Shown in pieces: positions 29,305-39,600 of a stretch of DNA of 64,000 nt. The stretch is from Paludibacteraceae bacterium (GTDB lineage Bacteria; Bacteroidota; Bacteroidia; Bacteroidales; Paludibacteraceae). Positions within the stretch are counted from its first letter, which is position 1. Every line of letters begins with the position of its first letter. The DNA lies in assembly GCA_016285885.1 (NCBI GenBank), contig JAEERP010000001.1, positions 124,001 through 188,000 on the forward strand. Reading direction: 5' to 3'. Below the pieces are notes generated by a model, which searched no databases, was not told where the DNA came from, and saw only the letters and a program-made list of their open reading frames with translations. Made by a program: the position numbers and the translations under genes.

Positions 29305-30894
29305 ATGAAACAATTGTTATTGGCTGACGAAGCCATTGCCCAAGGGGCGATTGATGGTGGACTTTCAGGTGTTTACGCATATCCTGGAACACCTTCCACC
29401 GAGATCACAGAGTATATCCAGAACTCCAAGCAAGCGAAGGAACGTAATATCCACAGTCATTGGTCATCCAATGAGAAGACGGCCATGGAGGCTGCGTTAG
29501 GCATGTCGTATGGTGGCAAGCGTTCGCTGGTTTGCATGAAGCATGTGGGTATGAACGTGGCGGCGGACTGTTTCGTGAACACCGCCATCACGGGTGTGAA
29601 TGGAGGTATGATGGTGCTGGCGGCGGACGATCCGTCGATGCACTCCTCTCAGAACGAGCAGGACTCCCGCTTCTATGGTAACTTCGCCATGATCCCTATG
29701 TTGGAGCCATCCAATCAGCATGAGGCGTACGATATGGCCTACAACGGTTTTGACCTCTCCGAGAAGTTGGGTTACCCTGTCCTGATGCGCATCGTCACCC
29801 GTTTGGCGCACTCCCGCTCAGGCGTGGAGCGCAAGGAGGTGCGGCCGGAGAACGGTAACAGCGTACCTGCGGACCCACGTCAGTTCGTCTTGTTGCCAGC
29901 CATCGCACGCCGCCGTTACCAACATCTGTTGGACATGCAGGGCGAGATATTGTCCGCTTCCGAGAATTCACCATACAACCGTTACATCGACGGAAACAAC
30001 AAGAAGATCGGTGTGGTGGCTTGCGGAATCGGTATCAACTACTTGAACGAGGTTTACCCGGAGGGTTGTGAATACCCTGTTGTCAAGGTTTCCCAATACC
30101 CGTTGCCTAAGAAGATGATCGACAAACTGGCCTCCGAGTGTGAGTCCCTCTTGGTGATCGAGGACGGTTATCCGTTCGTGGAGAACCAGCTGAAGGGCTT
30201 CTTCGAGACGAAGAAGGTGATGGGCCGCTTGGACGGCACGTTGCCACGCACGGGTGAGTTGGATCCAGACAGCGTGGGCAAGGCCTTCGGAAGAGAGCAT
30301 AAGTCTGTTTACAGCATACCATCCGTCGTGAAGATGCGTCCACCGCAGATGTGCCAAGGATGTGGCCACCGTGACATGTACGAGGCCCTGAACGAGGTGC
30401 TCCGCGGCTACGAGCACAGCAAGGTGTTCGGCGACATCGGTTGCTACACGTTGGGTGCGTTGCCTCCATATCAGGCGATCAACTCATGCGTGGACATGGG
30501 GGCCTCCATCACCATGGCGAAGGGTGCGGCGGATGCAGGCATCTACCCGGCTGTGGCAGTGATCGGAGACTCCACCTTCACGCACTCCGGTATGACCGGT
30601 CTTTTGGATGCTGTGGATGAGAACGCTAACATCACGGTTGTGATTTCAGACAATGAGACGACCGCCATGACGGGTGGTCAGGACTCCCAAGGTACGGGTA
30701 AGATCGAGAGTATCTGCTTGGGCTTGGGTGTGGATCCGGCACACCTCCGCGTGTTCGTTCCGTTGAAGAAGAACTATGACGAGATGATAAAGATCATCAA
30801 GGAGGAGATCGATTACAAGGGACTCTCCGTCATCATCCCACGTCGTGAGTGCATTCAGACGCTCACGCGCAAGATGAAGGCCAAGAAGAAATAG
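29305..30894 (+). CDS. iorA: Indolepyruvate ferredoxin oxidoreductase alpha subunit
   Basis: GVYAYPGTPSTEITEYIQ, CQGCGHRDMY, TPP motif IGDSTFTHSGMTGLLDAV..NITVVISDN. Confidence 0.88.
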   Translation: MKQLLLADEAIAQGAIDGGLSGVYAYPGTPSTEITEYIQNSKQAKERNIHSHWSSNEKTAMEAALGMSYGGKRSLVCMKHVGMNVAADCFVNTAITGVNGGMMVLAADDPSMHSSQNEQDSRFYGNFAMIPMLEPSNQHEAYDMAYNGFDLSEKLGYPVLMRIVTRLAHSRSGVERKEVRPENGNSVPADPRQFVLLPAIARRRYQHLLDMQGEILSASENSPYNRYIDGNNKKIGVVACGIGINYLNEVYPEGCEYPVVKVSQYPLPKKMIDKLASECESLLVIEDGYPFVENQLKGFFETKKVMGRLDGTLPRTGELDPDSVGKAFGREHKSVYSIPSVVKMRPPQMCQGCGHRDMYEALNEVLRGYEHSKVFGDIGCYTLGALPPYQAINSCVDMGASITMAKGAADAGIYPAVAVIGDSTFTHSGMTGLLDAVDENANITVVISDNETTAMTGGQDSQGTGKIESICLGLGVDPAHLRVFVPLKKNYDEMIKIIKEEIDYKGLSVIIPRRECIQTLTRKMKAKKK

Positions 30895-30904
30895 TATCAT
30901 AGCG

Positions 30905-30944
30905 AGGGGGGATGCAAGTTTGCGTGCATTCCCCCTTTCCTTTC
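30905..30944 (+). terminator. Terminator after iorA
   Basis: AGGGGGGATGCA / TGCATTCCCCCT then T-rich. Confidence 0.75.
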
Positions 30945-30983
30945 AATCATACCTGTTTATTAAATATTTAAAACTGAGAAATT

Positions 30984-31712
30984 ATGCCTGATTTGAAAAA
31001 CATTCTGTTTTTGGACATCGAGACGGCCCCTATGACGGCCACGTTGAGTGAATTGGACCCCGCTTTGGCGCATCTGTGGGAAGAGAAGGTGGAGCAGATG
31101 AGGCGACGTGTGCCCGAACGTTACACGGACGATTGTACGGCCGAGAGCATGTACCATGAGGCGGGTATCTTCGCTGAATTCGGACGGGTGGTATGCATCT
31201 CCGTAGGGTTTGCCTACGAGGAGGAGGGAGCGCTCCTTTTCAGGGAGAAATCCTTCTACGGGGAGGATGAACGGCAGTTGTTGCTCGACTTCGCCGACCT
31301 GCTGAACCACTCCTACCAGACACCGAACCATTACCTCTGCGGACACAATGCGAAGGAGTTCGATTTCCCCTTCATCGCCCGTCGTATGTTGATCTATGGT
31401 ATTCAATTGCCTGAGATATTGAACGTTGCGGGAAGGAAGCCGTGGGAGGTCCGCCTATTGGACACGATGGATATGTGGAAGTTCGGGGACTACAAGCATT
31501 ACACCTCGCTGAAGCTCCTATGCGCCGTGTTGGGCATCCCCACACCGAAGGATGATATCGACGGTAGCCAGGTGGCGGGTGTTTTCTACGAGGAGCGAGA
31601 TCTGAAGCGCATCGCGGTCTATTGCGAGAAGGATGTGTTGGCCACGGCGAGGGTATATCTGCGGATGAGAGGGGAGAGGTCAATTATTAACGACGAGCGG
31701 TGTGCAATTTAG
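30984..31712 (+). CDS. Predicted 3'-5' exonuclease, PolB-like RNase H fold
   Basis: NILFLDIETAPM (DxE), GHNAKEFDFPFIARRM, YCEKDVLATARVYLRM. Confidence 0.82.
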   Translation: MPDLKNILFLDIETAPMTATLSELDPALAHLWEEKVEQMRRRVPERYTDDCTAESMYHEAGIFAEFGRVVCISVGFAYEEEGALLFREKSFYGEDERQLLLDFADLLNHSYQTPNHYLCGHNAKEFDFPFIARRMLIYGIQLPEILNVAGRKPWEVRLLDTMDMWKFGDYKHYTSLKLLCAVLGIPTPKDDIDGSQVAGVFYEERDLKRIAVYCEKDVLATARVYLRMRGERSIINDERCAI

Positions 31713-31749
31713 TCGCACACCGCCCGGCAATGATTCTATATTTATTATT

Positions 31750-34700
31750 CTATTTCACTACAACCTTCGCCGCTTTTTTGCCACACTTGACGATGTAGAC
31801 GCCTTTGCGGAGCTTGTCGGAGACTATTTCGTTGCCGCTTGGTTGGGCGTGGTAAACGATATTGCCCAAGATATCATATATCACGACATCGGCAGGTTCG
31901 GAGGTTTGGACCACAATCCTTCCCTCACGCGTGAAGACCCTCAACTTCTCGTTGGCGGTGTTCTCGACCCATACAGGAGCCGATTTCACCATTGTCTCAC
32001 CCTTCGCTGTCGTGAAGACTATATCCTCGTATAGTGCGTTCAGTTGGTAATAATACAATCCGTCATGCAGGTGCGACAGGTCATATTCGATCTGGGAAGA
32101 TAGGTCACGCAGGTGGCTCTCCGTTATTTCGCCCTCCTTGTTGTACGTGACGTACGATGCGGTGTCCGTCATGGCGGAGTCTCTGTAGACAACCAATTTG
32201 TAACCGGTGGCATCCTCCAGTTTGTTCCACAGCATCTTTGTGCCATCCGATAGGTTCGTCACCTTTAATCCCAGGGCATCCGGGTCATCTTTCAGCACAG
32301 CCCATCCAATAGGTATTCTGCTTATTCCGTAATCTTTCAGCAGTTCTTTCGGGCAAAAGAAGACGCCGCTATCACCGACATATCCTACCCATCCAAGCGT
32401 AGAAATGAGGCTAGTGGAATCGAACCATTGTGTGAAGTTGACATGTATTTCATTTAGTCTACTGCACCCATCGAATAGTTCCCTATAGCAGTCTGCGACC
32501 ATTTCCGAAGCCGGTAAGTAAGGCGCTTTTTCCAGATTGGAGCATGCCGTGAACATGCCATAGTAACAACCAGGGGCCAACGTTGTGGCAGGCAGTTCTG
32601 GCGCTTGTGTGAGGTTTATACACTCTATAAACATATAGTAGTAGCAATATTCAGCCAATGTGGTCGCAGGCAATTCAGGCGCTTCCGTGAGTCTACCGCA
32701 TGATTCAAACATATAGTTGTAGCAATAGTCTGTCAGGATAGTTGCTGTCAATTCAGGCGCTTTCGTGAGGCAGAGACATCCTGAGAACAAAGATTTGAAA
32801 CAGTAGTCGCTTGGAATCATATCACAAGTACCCTTGTTGTCTATTAGGCTCATGACGCTACCGCTTGCGGCGATCTTACCTGTCATTGTGAATGTTGTCT
32901 GTCTCTCTCTGTTAGATAACCTTTTCGGATTATATCCCCTAAACAAGACCTTGTCGCCTTTCTTCTCCAGTGTGACCTTCTCGTTGTTGTTCAGGACTGT
33001 CCAAGTCACTCCGTTGTCTAGTGAGTATTGGATGTCAGGATCATTGTTTATGTTAAAGATTCCGATGGTGGAGCTGTCCTCTTCCGCCGTGAAAGTCAGG
33101 TAGTTGGCTGGCTCGTCAGGAAGCGTGTCCACCTTGTGGACTACCGTCCATCCCTCAGGAATCCTGTCGTAGTTGAACACCTCTTCCAGACCTTCCGGGC
33201 AGATGAAGGTGCCCGATGTGCCGACATTGCCCACCCAATCACCGGTGGCATAGAGTCCATACTCTCCCCAATCTGTGAAATCGACCTCTATTTCAGACAG
33301 GTTTAGGCATCCTGCGAACATATCCAAGGCGCAACGGTAAGCTAGATCCTTAGCTTTGATGTTCGCCTTTTTCAGACCCGTACAATCCATGAACATTGAG
33401 AAGTAGCAGCAATCCGCTATGGTGGTGGCCGGCAGTTCCGGCGCCTCTTCCAGGTTTGCGCACATGTTGAACATATAGGCATAGCAAGCTTTCGCCAAGT
33501 ATTTAGCGTTCAGTTCCGGCGCCTTTTTCAGTCCCTTGCAGTAGGCGAACATCTCCTTATAGCAGCTGTCGGCCAGTTGGTTGGCGGGCAGTTCCGGCGC
33601 TTCGACCAGGTTGTCGCATCCGTAGAACATGCCGTCATAGCATTGCTTAGCCAGTTTTCTGGAGTGCAGTATCGGTCCGTGGGTTATTTTCTTGCAGGCG
33701 ACGAACATGGATTTGTAGCATCTGCGGGCCATTTGGGTGGCAGGCAGTTCCGGTGTCTCAGCCAATTGGGTGCAACCAGCGAACATGCCAGAGTAGCAGC
33801 TGGCCGCCAATTCCGTGGCGGGGAGTTCCGGCGCTTCCCTCAGATTAGAGCAGTAGCAGAACATATCGCAGTAGCAGCTGTCCGTCAGTTGGGTGGCAGG
33901 GAGTTCCGGCGCTTGGGTCAGTGCATCGCAACTGATGAACATGGTGGAGAAGCAAGCGTTGTTCGGGATGGTTAAACTTTTGCCCACCCCGTCGATTAGG
34001 CTCATGATGCTACCGCTTGCGGCGATGGCGCCCTTCATTTCGAAACGCAAGAATTTCCTGTTCCCTTGTTCGAAACCATTGGGGTTGTTTCCTCTCAGCA
34101 GGGCCTTGTCTCCCGCTTTCAGCAGGATGACAGGATCCGTCTTGGTGAGTCTTTCCCATGAGGCCCCATCGTTGGTGGAATATTCTATGATAGCGTTTTC
34201 GTTCGCCACGATGGACAGGTTGAATTGGGAGCTATCCTTCTCCGCCGTGAAGGTGAGGTAGTTAGGAAGGTTCGCTGTCGTGTCGTCTTCAACATATTTC
34301 ACTGTCCAGCCTTCCGGTATGTAGCCTGTTCCGTATTCAAGCGCTAACGCTTTGGGGCAGATGAATGTGCCAGAAGGAGCAACCCCTTCGACCCACTCGC
34401 CTGTTGCATAATTGGCATCATCCCATGCATTGAAATTGACTTTGATCTTGGATAATTTCGTACAGTTATGGAACATTAGGTCATAACATAACCTGACCAG
34501 TGTGGTGGCGGGCAATTCCGGCGCTTCGACCAAGTTGTCGCAGTCGTAGAACATGTCTAAATAGCATGAGTTGGCTAGTGTGGTGGCAGGTAATTTAGGA
34601 GCTTTCGTGAGGCCTGTGCATCTCCCGAACATTCCTGTATAACAGGACTCGGCCAATGTGGTGGCGGGCAATTCCGGTGCCCGCGTGAGGCTCGTGCATT

Positions 34701-35247
34701 TAAAGAACATGCTATAATAACACTCCTTGGCCAGTGTGGTGGCGGGCAGCTCCGGTGCCTGGGTTAGGCTGGTGCAGCCAGCGAACATTTCCTCATAACA
34801 GCTCTCTGACAAGAGAGTGGCAGGTAATTCAGGTGCGACAGTCAGGCTGGTACATTCTTGAAATAGTGTCATGAACGAATATTTTTCAGGGAAGGCAGTG
34901 GCATTGCCCACATTGTCCATTAGACTCATGACGCTACCGCTTGCGGCTATTTTACCGGTCATTTTGAATCGTACTCTGTTCCTTGAAGAGGAGAATGATT
35001 TAGGGTTATTTCCCCGAAGTAGGACCCTGTCTCCTTTTCTTTCCAAAGTGACTAAGTCTCCGTGCTCTAATTTTTCCCACGTCTTCCCCTCGTCTAAGGA
35101 ATATTGTATGTCGGGGATGGTGGTTTCGTAGGATGTTACACCAAACCTTGAATTGTCCATTTCGGCCGTGAAGGTCAGGTAGTTGGCTGCGAATGTGGCG
35201 CAAAAGGCACAGAGCAGCAGGATAGTTAGCGTGAATTTTTTTACCAT
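31750..35247 (-). CDS. CYxxMFxxC-repeat (LRR/DUF285-like) surface protein, three cassettes, T9SS C-terminal domain
   Basis: Signal peptide; three NYLTFTAExDSS headers; 26-aa repeats; C-terminus VVIYDILGNIVYHAQ...LRKGVYIVKCGKKAAKVVVK. Confidence 0.82.
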   Translation of the reverse strand: MVKKFTLTILLLCAFCATFAANYLTFTAEMDNSRFGVTSYETTIPDIQYSLDEGKTWEKLEHGDLVTLERKGDRVLLRGNNPKSFSSSRNRVRFKMTGKIAASGSVMSLMDNVGNATAFPEKYSFMTLFQECTSLTVAPELPATLLSESCYEEMFAGCTSLTQAPELPATTLAKECYYSMFFKCTSLTRAPELPATTLAESCYTGMFGRCTGLTKAPKLPATTLANSCYLDMFYDCDNLVEAPELPATTLVRLCYDLMFHNCTKLSKIKVNFNAWDDANYATGEWVEGVAPSGTFICPKALALEYGTGYIPEGWTVKYVEDDTTANLPNYLTFTAEKDSSQFNLSIVANENAIIEYSTNDGASWERLTKTDPVILLKAGDKALLRGNNPNGFEQGNRKFLRFEMKGAIAASGSIMSLIDGVGKSLTIPNNACFSTMFISCDALTQAPELPATQLTDSCYCDMFCYCSNLREAPELPATELAASCYSGMFAGCTQLAETPELPATQMARRCYKSMFVACKKITHGPILHSRKLAKQCYDGMFYGCDNLVEAPELPANQLADSCYKEMFAYCKGLKKAPELNAKYLAKACYAYMFNMCANLEEAPELPATTIADCCYFSMFMDCTGLKKANIKAKDLAYRCALDMFAGCLNLSEIEVDFTDWGEYGLYATGDWVGNVGTSGTFICPEGLEEVFNYDRIPEGWTVVHKVDTLPDEPANYLTFTAEEDSSTIGIFNINNDPDIQYSLDNGVTWTVLNNNEKVTLEKKGDKVLFRGYNPKRLSNRERQTTFTMTGKIAASGSVMSLIDNKGTCDMIPSDYCFKSLFSGCLCLTKAPELTATILTDYCYNYMFESCGRLTEAPELPATTLAEYCYYYMFIECINLTQAPELPATTLAPGCYYGMFTACSNLEKAPYLPASEMVADCYRELFDGCSRLNEIHVNFTQWFDSTSLISTLGWVGYVGDSGVFFCPKELLKDYGISRIPIGWAVLKDDPDALGLKVTNLSDGTKMLWNKLEDATGYKLVVYRDSAMTDTASYVTYNKEGEITESHLRDLSSQIEYDLSHLHDGLYYYQLNALYEDIVFTTAKGETMVKSAPVWVENTANEKLRVFTREGRIVVQTSEPADVVIYDILGNIVYHAQPSGNEIVSDKLRKGVYIVKCGKKAAKVVVK

Positions 35248-35325
35248 AAGCCTCTTCGTATTTATTAATAATACTACAAAAATATAAAAAATTATGAAGT
35301 GTGAGGTGCGAAGTGTTTGATGAGA

Positions 35326-36471
35326 CTATTTCACGGTGCGGATTTCTATCACCTCCCAGATCATTGGGCAGTTATCGATCATTCCCTTGAAATAATCAAG
35401 TGGATCTTTCCCCTCAGGTATTCGGGGTAGTACAGGCGTTTGGATCAGCTGTGTGCAGCCTGCGAACATGAAGTGATAACATCTGTAAGCCAATTCCGTG
35501 GCGGGTAGTTGCGGGAGTCGTTTCAGGCTGGTGCAGTCCTCGAACATACCTTCGTAGCATGACTCTTCCAACTTTTTGGCGGGTAATTCCGGGGCCTGTG
35601 TTAGGTTGGTACATCCGTTGAACATTCCTGCGTAGCATCCCTTAGCCAGTGTTTGGGCGGGTAGTTTAGGAGCTTGTTTGAGGTTGGTACATCCGCTGAA
35701 CATTCCTGCGTAACAATTGTCGGTTAATGTGGTGGCGGGTAGTTGTGGGGCATCTGTTAGGCTGGTGCAGCCCTCGAACATGTGGATGTAACAATACTTT
35801 CCCAGTTGCGTGGCGGGTAATTGTGGGGCCTTCTTCAGCTTGGTGCAATTCGCGAACATGGATTGATAGCAACTATGCGCTAGGGTTTTGGCGGGTAGTT
35901 GCGGGGCCTTTGCCAATTGGGTGCAATTCATGAACATGGATCCGTAACAGAAATCGGCCAATTCTGTGGCGGGTAGTTGCGGGGCTTGGGTCAGGTTGGT
36001 GCAGTCTATGAACATGCACGAATAACAATTTTGGGATAGTCCGGTGGCAGGCAACTCGGGCGCTTGGGTGAGGCTGGCGCAATCCCTGAACAGGTATATG
36101 AAACATAATCTTCCCACATTTGTCTCTTTGTCCCCTGTGCCGTCGAGCAGGCTCATCACGCTACCGCTGGCGGCGATTTTGCCGGTCATGACAAAGTAGG
36201 TGTAGCCTTCTTGGGCTAATTGATCGATGTTTTCCCCTTTCAATAGCGCTTTGTCCCCCTTCTTGGGCAACTTGACGAGGATGTCGTTCTTGAGGTTTGT
36301 CCATGTCATCCCTTTGTCCAGGGAGTATTGTATGTTGGATTGATACCCTGATTGGTTCTTGATGCCGAACGACGAATTCTTTGCCTCCGCCGTGAAGGTG
36401 AGGTAGTTGGCGGCGTGGAGGACGCAGGTGACGCATAGCAGAAACAGAAAGGTGGTGAATCTTTTTAGCAT
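35326..36471 (-). CDS. CYxxMFxxC-repeat surface protein, single cassette, no T9SS tag
   Basis: NYLTFTAEAKNSSFGI header plus ~9 repeats; C-terminus IWEVIEIRTVK. Confidence 0.8.
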   Translation of the reverse strand: MLKRFTTFLFLLCVTCVLHAANYLTFTAEAKNSSFGIKNQSGYQSNIQYSLDKGMTWTNLKNDILVKLPKKGDKALLKGENIDQLAQEGYTYFVMTGKIAASGSVMSLLDGTGDKETNVGRLCFIYLFRDCASLTQAPELPATGLSQNCYSCMFIDCTNLTQAPQLPATELADFCYGSMFMNCTQLAKAPQLPAKTLAHSCYQSMFANCTKLKKAPQLPATQLGKYCYIHMFEGCTSLTDAPQLPATTLTDNCYAGMFSGCTNLKQAPKLPAQTLAKGCYAGMFNGCTNLTQAPELPAKKLEESCYEGMFEDCTSLKRLPQLPATELAYRCYHFMFAGCTQLIQTPVLPRIPEGKDPLDYFKGMIDNCPMIWEVIEIRTVK

Positions 36472-36490
36472 ATGTTTAATTGTTGGTTAT

Positions 36491-36519
36491 GCAAATATAA
36501 TTTTTTTTGCGATAAAAAA
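36491..36519 (-). promoter_or_regulatory. Shared promoter-like element upstream of 35326-36471
   Basis: Minus strand TTTTTATCGCAAAAAAAATTATATTTGC; contains TAnnTTTG-like box; same element at 54081 and 55816. Confidence 0.6.
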
Positions 36520-36559
36520 TAATGGGTGTGTGATCGTCTGTTTTGGGTACCGTTCTGTT

Positions 36560-36587
36560 GTAGAGACGTGGCGCGCTGCGTCTCTAC
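36560..36587. repeat. GTAGAGACG...CGTCTCTAC palindromic element
   Basis: gtagagacgtggcgcgctgcgtctctac. Confidence 0.8.
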
Positions 36588-36690
36588 AAAACACACATCG
36601 TCTCTACCGTGTCTGCCAGGCTCCTGCGAACATGGATTTATTTGTGGAACCGCAAAGTTAAATCCTTGCCCAAGCGTGTCGGAAAGCGCA

Positions 36691-39600
36691 TTAGAGCTCC
36701 ACCGTGTAGTTCCGGTTGCCCGTCTTGACGATAAAGATTCCATGGACAGGCATTGTGAACGTGTGCGATTTAGGACTTTTCCCCCGGGCGCTGTGGATCA
36801 ACTGTCCGTTGATGTTATAGACCTCGACGCTGTCCTGTTTGCCGCTCACGAAGAGGGTGAGGTCCTGCGTCCAGATGATGAGGTTTTCGGGCTCGGCAAA
36901 CGAGGAATCTGGGACTTCGCCTCGGTTCGTGGTCCACGTTGTCGGTATGCGGTTGTCGGCGTACTCTTCCTCGAGTTGGTTCGGACATATGAATGTGCCG
37001 GTTGGAGCGACGTTGACCACCCAGTCAGTCGTGCTGTTATCGTCCCAGGAGGAGAACGCCACCGTGATTTCGGAGAGTTTGGAGCAGTTGGCGAACATTC
37101 CTTTGTAGCATCCGGGCTTCAGTTCAGTCGCGGGCAGGTTCGGCGCCTTGGTCAGGCTGGTGCAGCCCGAGAACATCTCCTTGTAACAATCCTCGTCCAG
37201 GGTTGTGGCGGGAAGTTCGCTGAGAGCCGTCAGACCAGTACAGTTGGCAAACATCTTGTTGTAGCAAGATCGTTTCATGTGCGGGGAGGGGAGTGCCGGT
37301 GTCTTGGTTAGGCGATAGCACCCGTTGAACATGCTGTGGTAACATTCGTCGGCCAGTGAGTCGGCCGGCAATTCGGGTGTATCCGTCAGTTGTTCACAAT
37401 CCGAGAACATCGCGTAATAGCAATAGTCGGTCAGTGAGGTGGCGGGCAGTTCGGGCGCTTGTGTCAGATTCGCGCATTGGGAGAACATGTCCATGTAGCA
37501 ATGGTTGGCCAGGGTGGTGGCGGGCAGTTCGGGCGCATGTGCCAGATTCGTGCACAGGGAGAACATGTCCGTGTAGCAATAGTCGGCCAGTGTGGTGGCG
37601 GGCAGTTCGGGCGCATGCGTCAGGTTGGTGCAAGCGTGGAACATGCTGTTGTAGCAACGTTCAGCCATTTCCGTGGCGGGAAGTGCGGAAACATCCTTCA
37701 GGTTGGCGCAGTAGCTAAACATATCCATGTAGCACATCTCGGCCAATTCTGTGGCGGGTAGCTTAGGCGTCTTCTTTAGGTTGGTACAGCTTGTGAACAT
37801 GCTCTTGTAGCACTCCTTCTCCAAAGATGTAGCCGGTAGGACCTCAGGGACATCCGTCATGTTCTTGCAATTTTTGAACATGTTATTGTAGCATCTTTCG
37901 GCCAATTTTGTGGCGGGCAGTTCGGGCGCCGTTACCAGTCCGCTCTGTGCGAACATGTTTTCGTAGCAGCTCGTGTCCAACGTGATGGCGGGCAGTTCGG
38001 GCGCTTTCGTCAGGTTGGCGCATTGTTCGAACATGTGACTGTAGCATCCTTGAGTCAGTTCGGTGGCGGGTAGTTCCGGCGCTTGGGTCAGTGCCTTGCA
38101 TTTGCTGAACAAATAGACGAAGCACATTTTGTTCGGGATTGATGTGCTCGCCCCCACACCATCTGTCAGGCTCATGACGCTACCGCTTGCGGCGATGGCG
38201 CCGGTCATTTTGAACTGTGAGTATATGTCGTCTTCCTGGGAAAAACCACTTGTGTTTTTACCTTTTAGCAAGACTTTGTCTCCCGTATGTTCCAAAACGA
38301 TGGTCATGCCGCCATTCAGATCTATCCAGGACATGCCTTCGTCCAAGGAATATTTCAGGTTTGGATTGTTCTGCCCGAAGTGCTCTACGCTGAATGAGGA
38401 GGAATCCTCTTCGGCGGTGAAGGTGAGGAAGTTGCAATCCCCTTCTAAGTATTTTACGGTCCAGCCTACGGGTATGCGGTTGTCGGCATACTCTTTGTCG
38501 AGTTCGCTCGTGCAAATGAAAGTGCCGGTCGGGGCGACGCCGGCCACCCAATCCATTGTGTTGTTGTGGTTCCAGTCCAATATTCCTGTTGTTATTTCGG
38601 AAAGGTTGGAGCATCCGTTGTACATGTTCGCGTAACTGAATGACCCGATTTTTTCCGCAGGCAATATCGGCGCTATTGTGAGGCTGGTGCAATTCCTGAA
38701 CATTCCATCGTAGCAATTGGTCGTCAACGTGGTGGCGGGCAATTCAGGCGCCTTTGTCAGGTTGGTGCAACCCGAGAACATGTTTTTGTAGCAATTGCTG
38801 GCCAATGATGTGGCGGGGAGTTCCGGGGCCTCTCTCAGACTTGAACAGTCTGAGAACATACCCTCGTAGCAATTGTTGGCCAGTATTGTCGCTGGTAATT
38901 TAGGCGCCTGCGTCAGACTGATGCAGGCGCTGAACATGCTATGGTAACAGTCGTATTTCATTTCCGTGGCTGGTAATTCAGGTACTTCCGTCAGTGCCTT
39001 GCAGCTTGCGAACATGCGTTCGTAGCAATTTTCGTAAAGAGTCTCCGCCGGCAATTCTTTGGGTACTTGTGTGAGGCTTTCGCAGGAATAGAACATATCC
39101 ATGTAGCAGTATTTAGCCAATTTGGTGGCGGGTAGTTCGGGTGCGCGTTGCAGGCTGGTGCAATATTCGAACATTTGCTCATAGCATTGTTCCTCCAGTT
39201 CGGTGGCGGGTAGTTCGGGCGCTTCCGTCAGATTTTCGCAATGGTCAAACATATTCATGTAGCACCTCTCGGCCATCTTTGTGGCGGGCAGTTCAGGCGC
39301 CTTTTTCAGTCCACAGTAGGCAAACATGCTTCTGTAGCAATCCTTGAACATTGTCATGGCGGGTAGAACCGCAGGTGATTCGGTTAGCTCTCGGCACTCC
39401 TCGAACATCCCTGTGTAGCAATTGACGGCCAGTTGTGTGGCGGGTAGCTCGGGTGCTTTTGTTAGAGCGCAGTTCGTGAACATCTCTTCATAGCAACTGA
39501 ATTCCATCACGGTGGCGGGTAGCTCGGGCGCTTGTGTCAGGCTTGAACAAAAGTTGAACATGGATTGGTAGCAATTCGCCTCCAGCTTGGTGGCTGGTAG

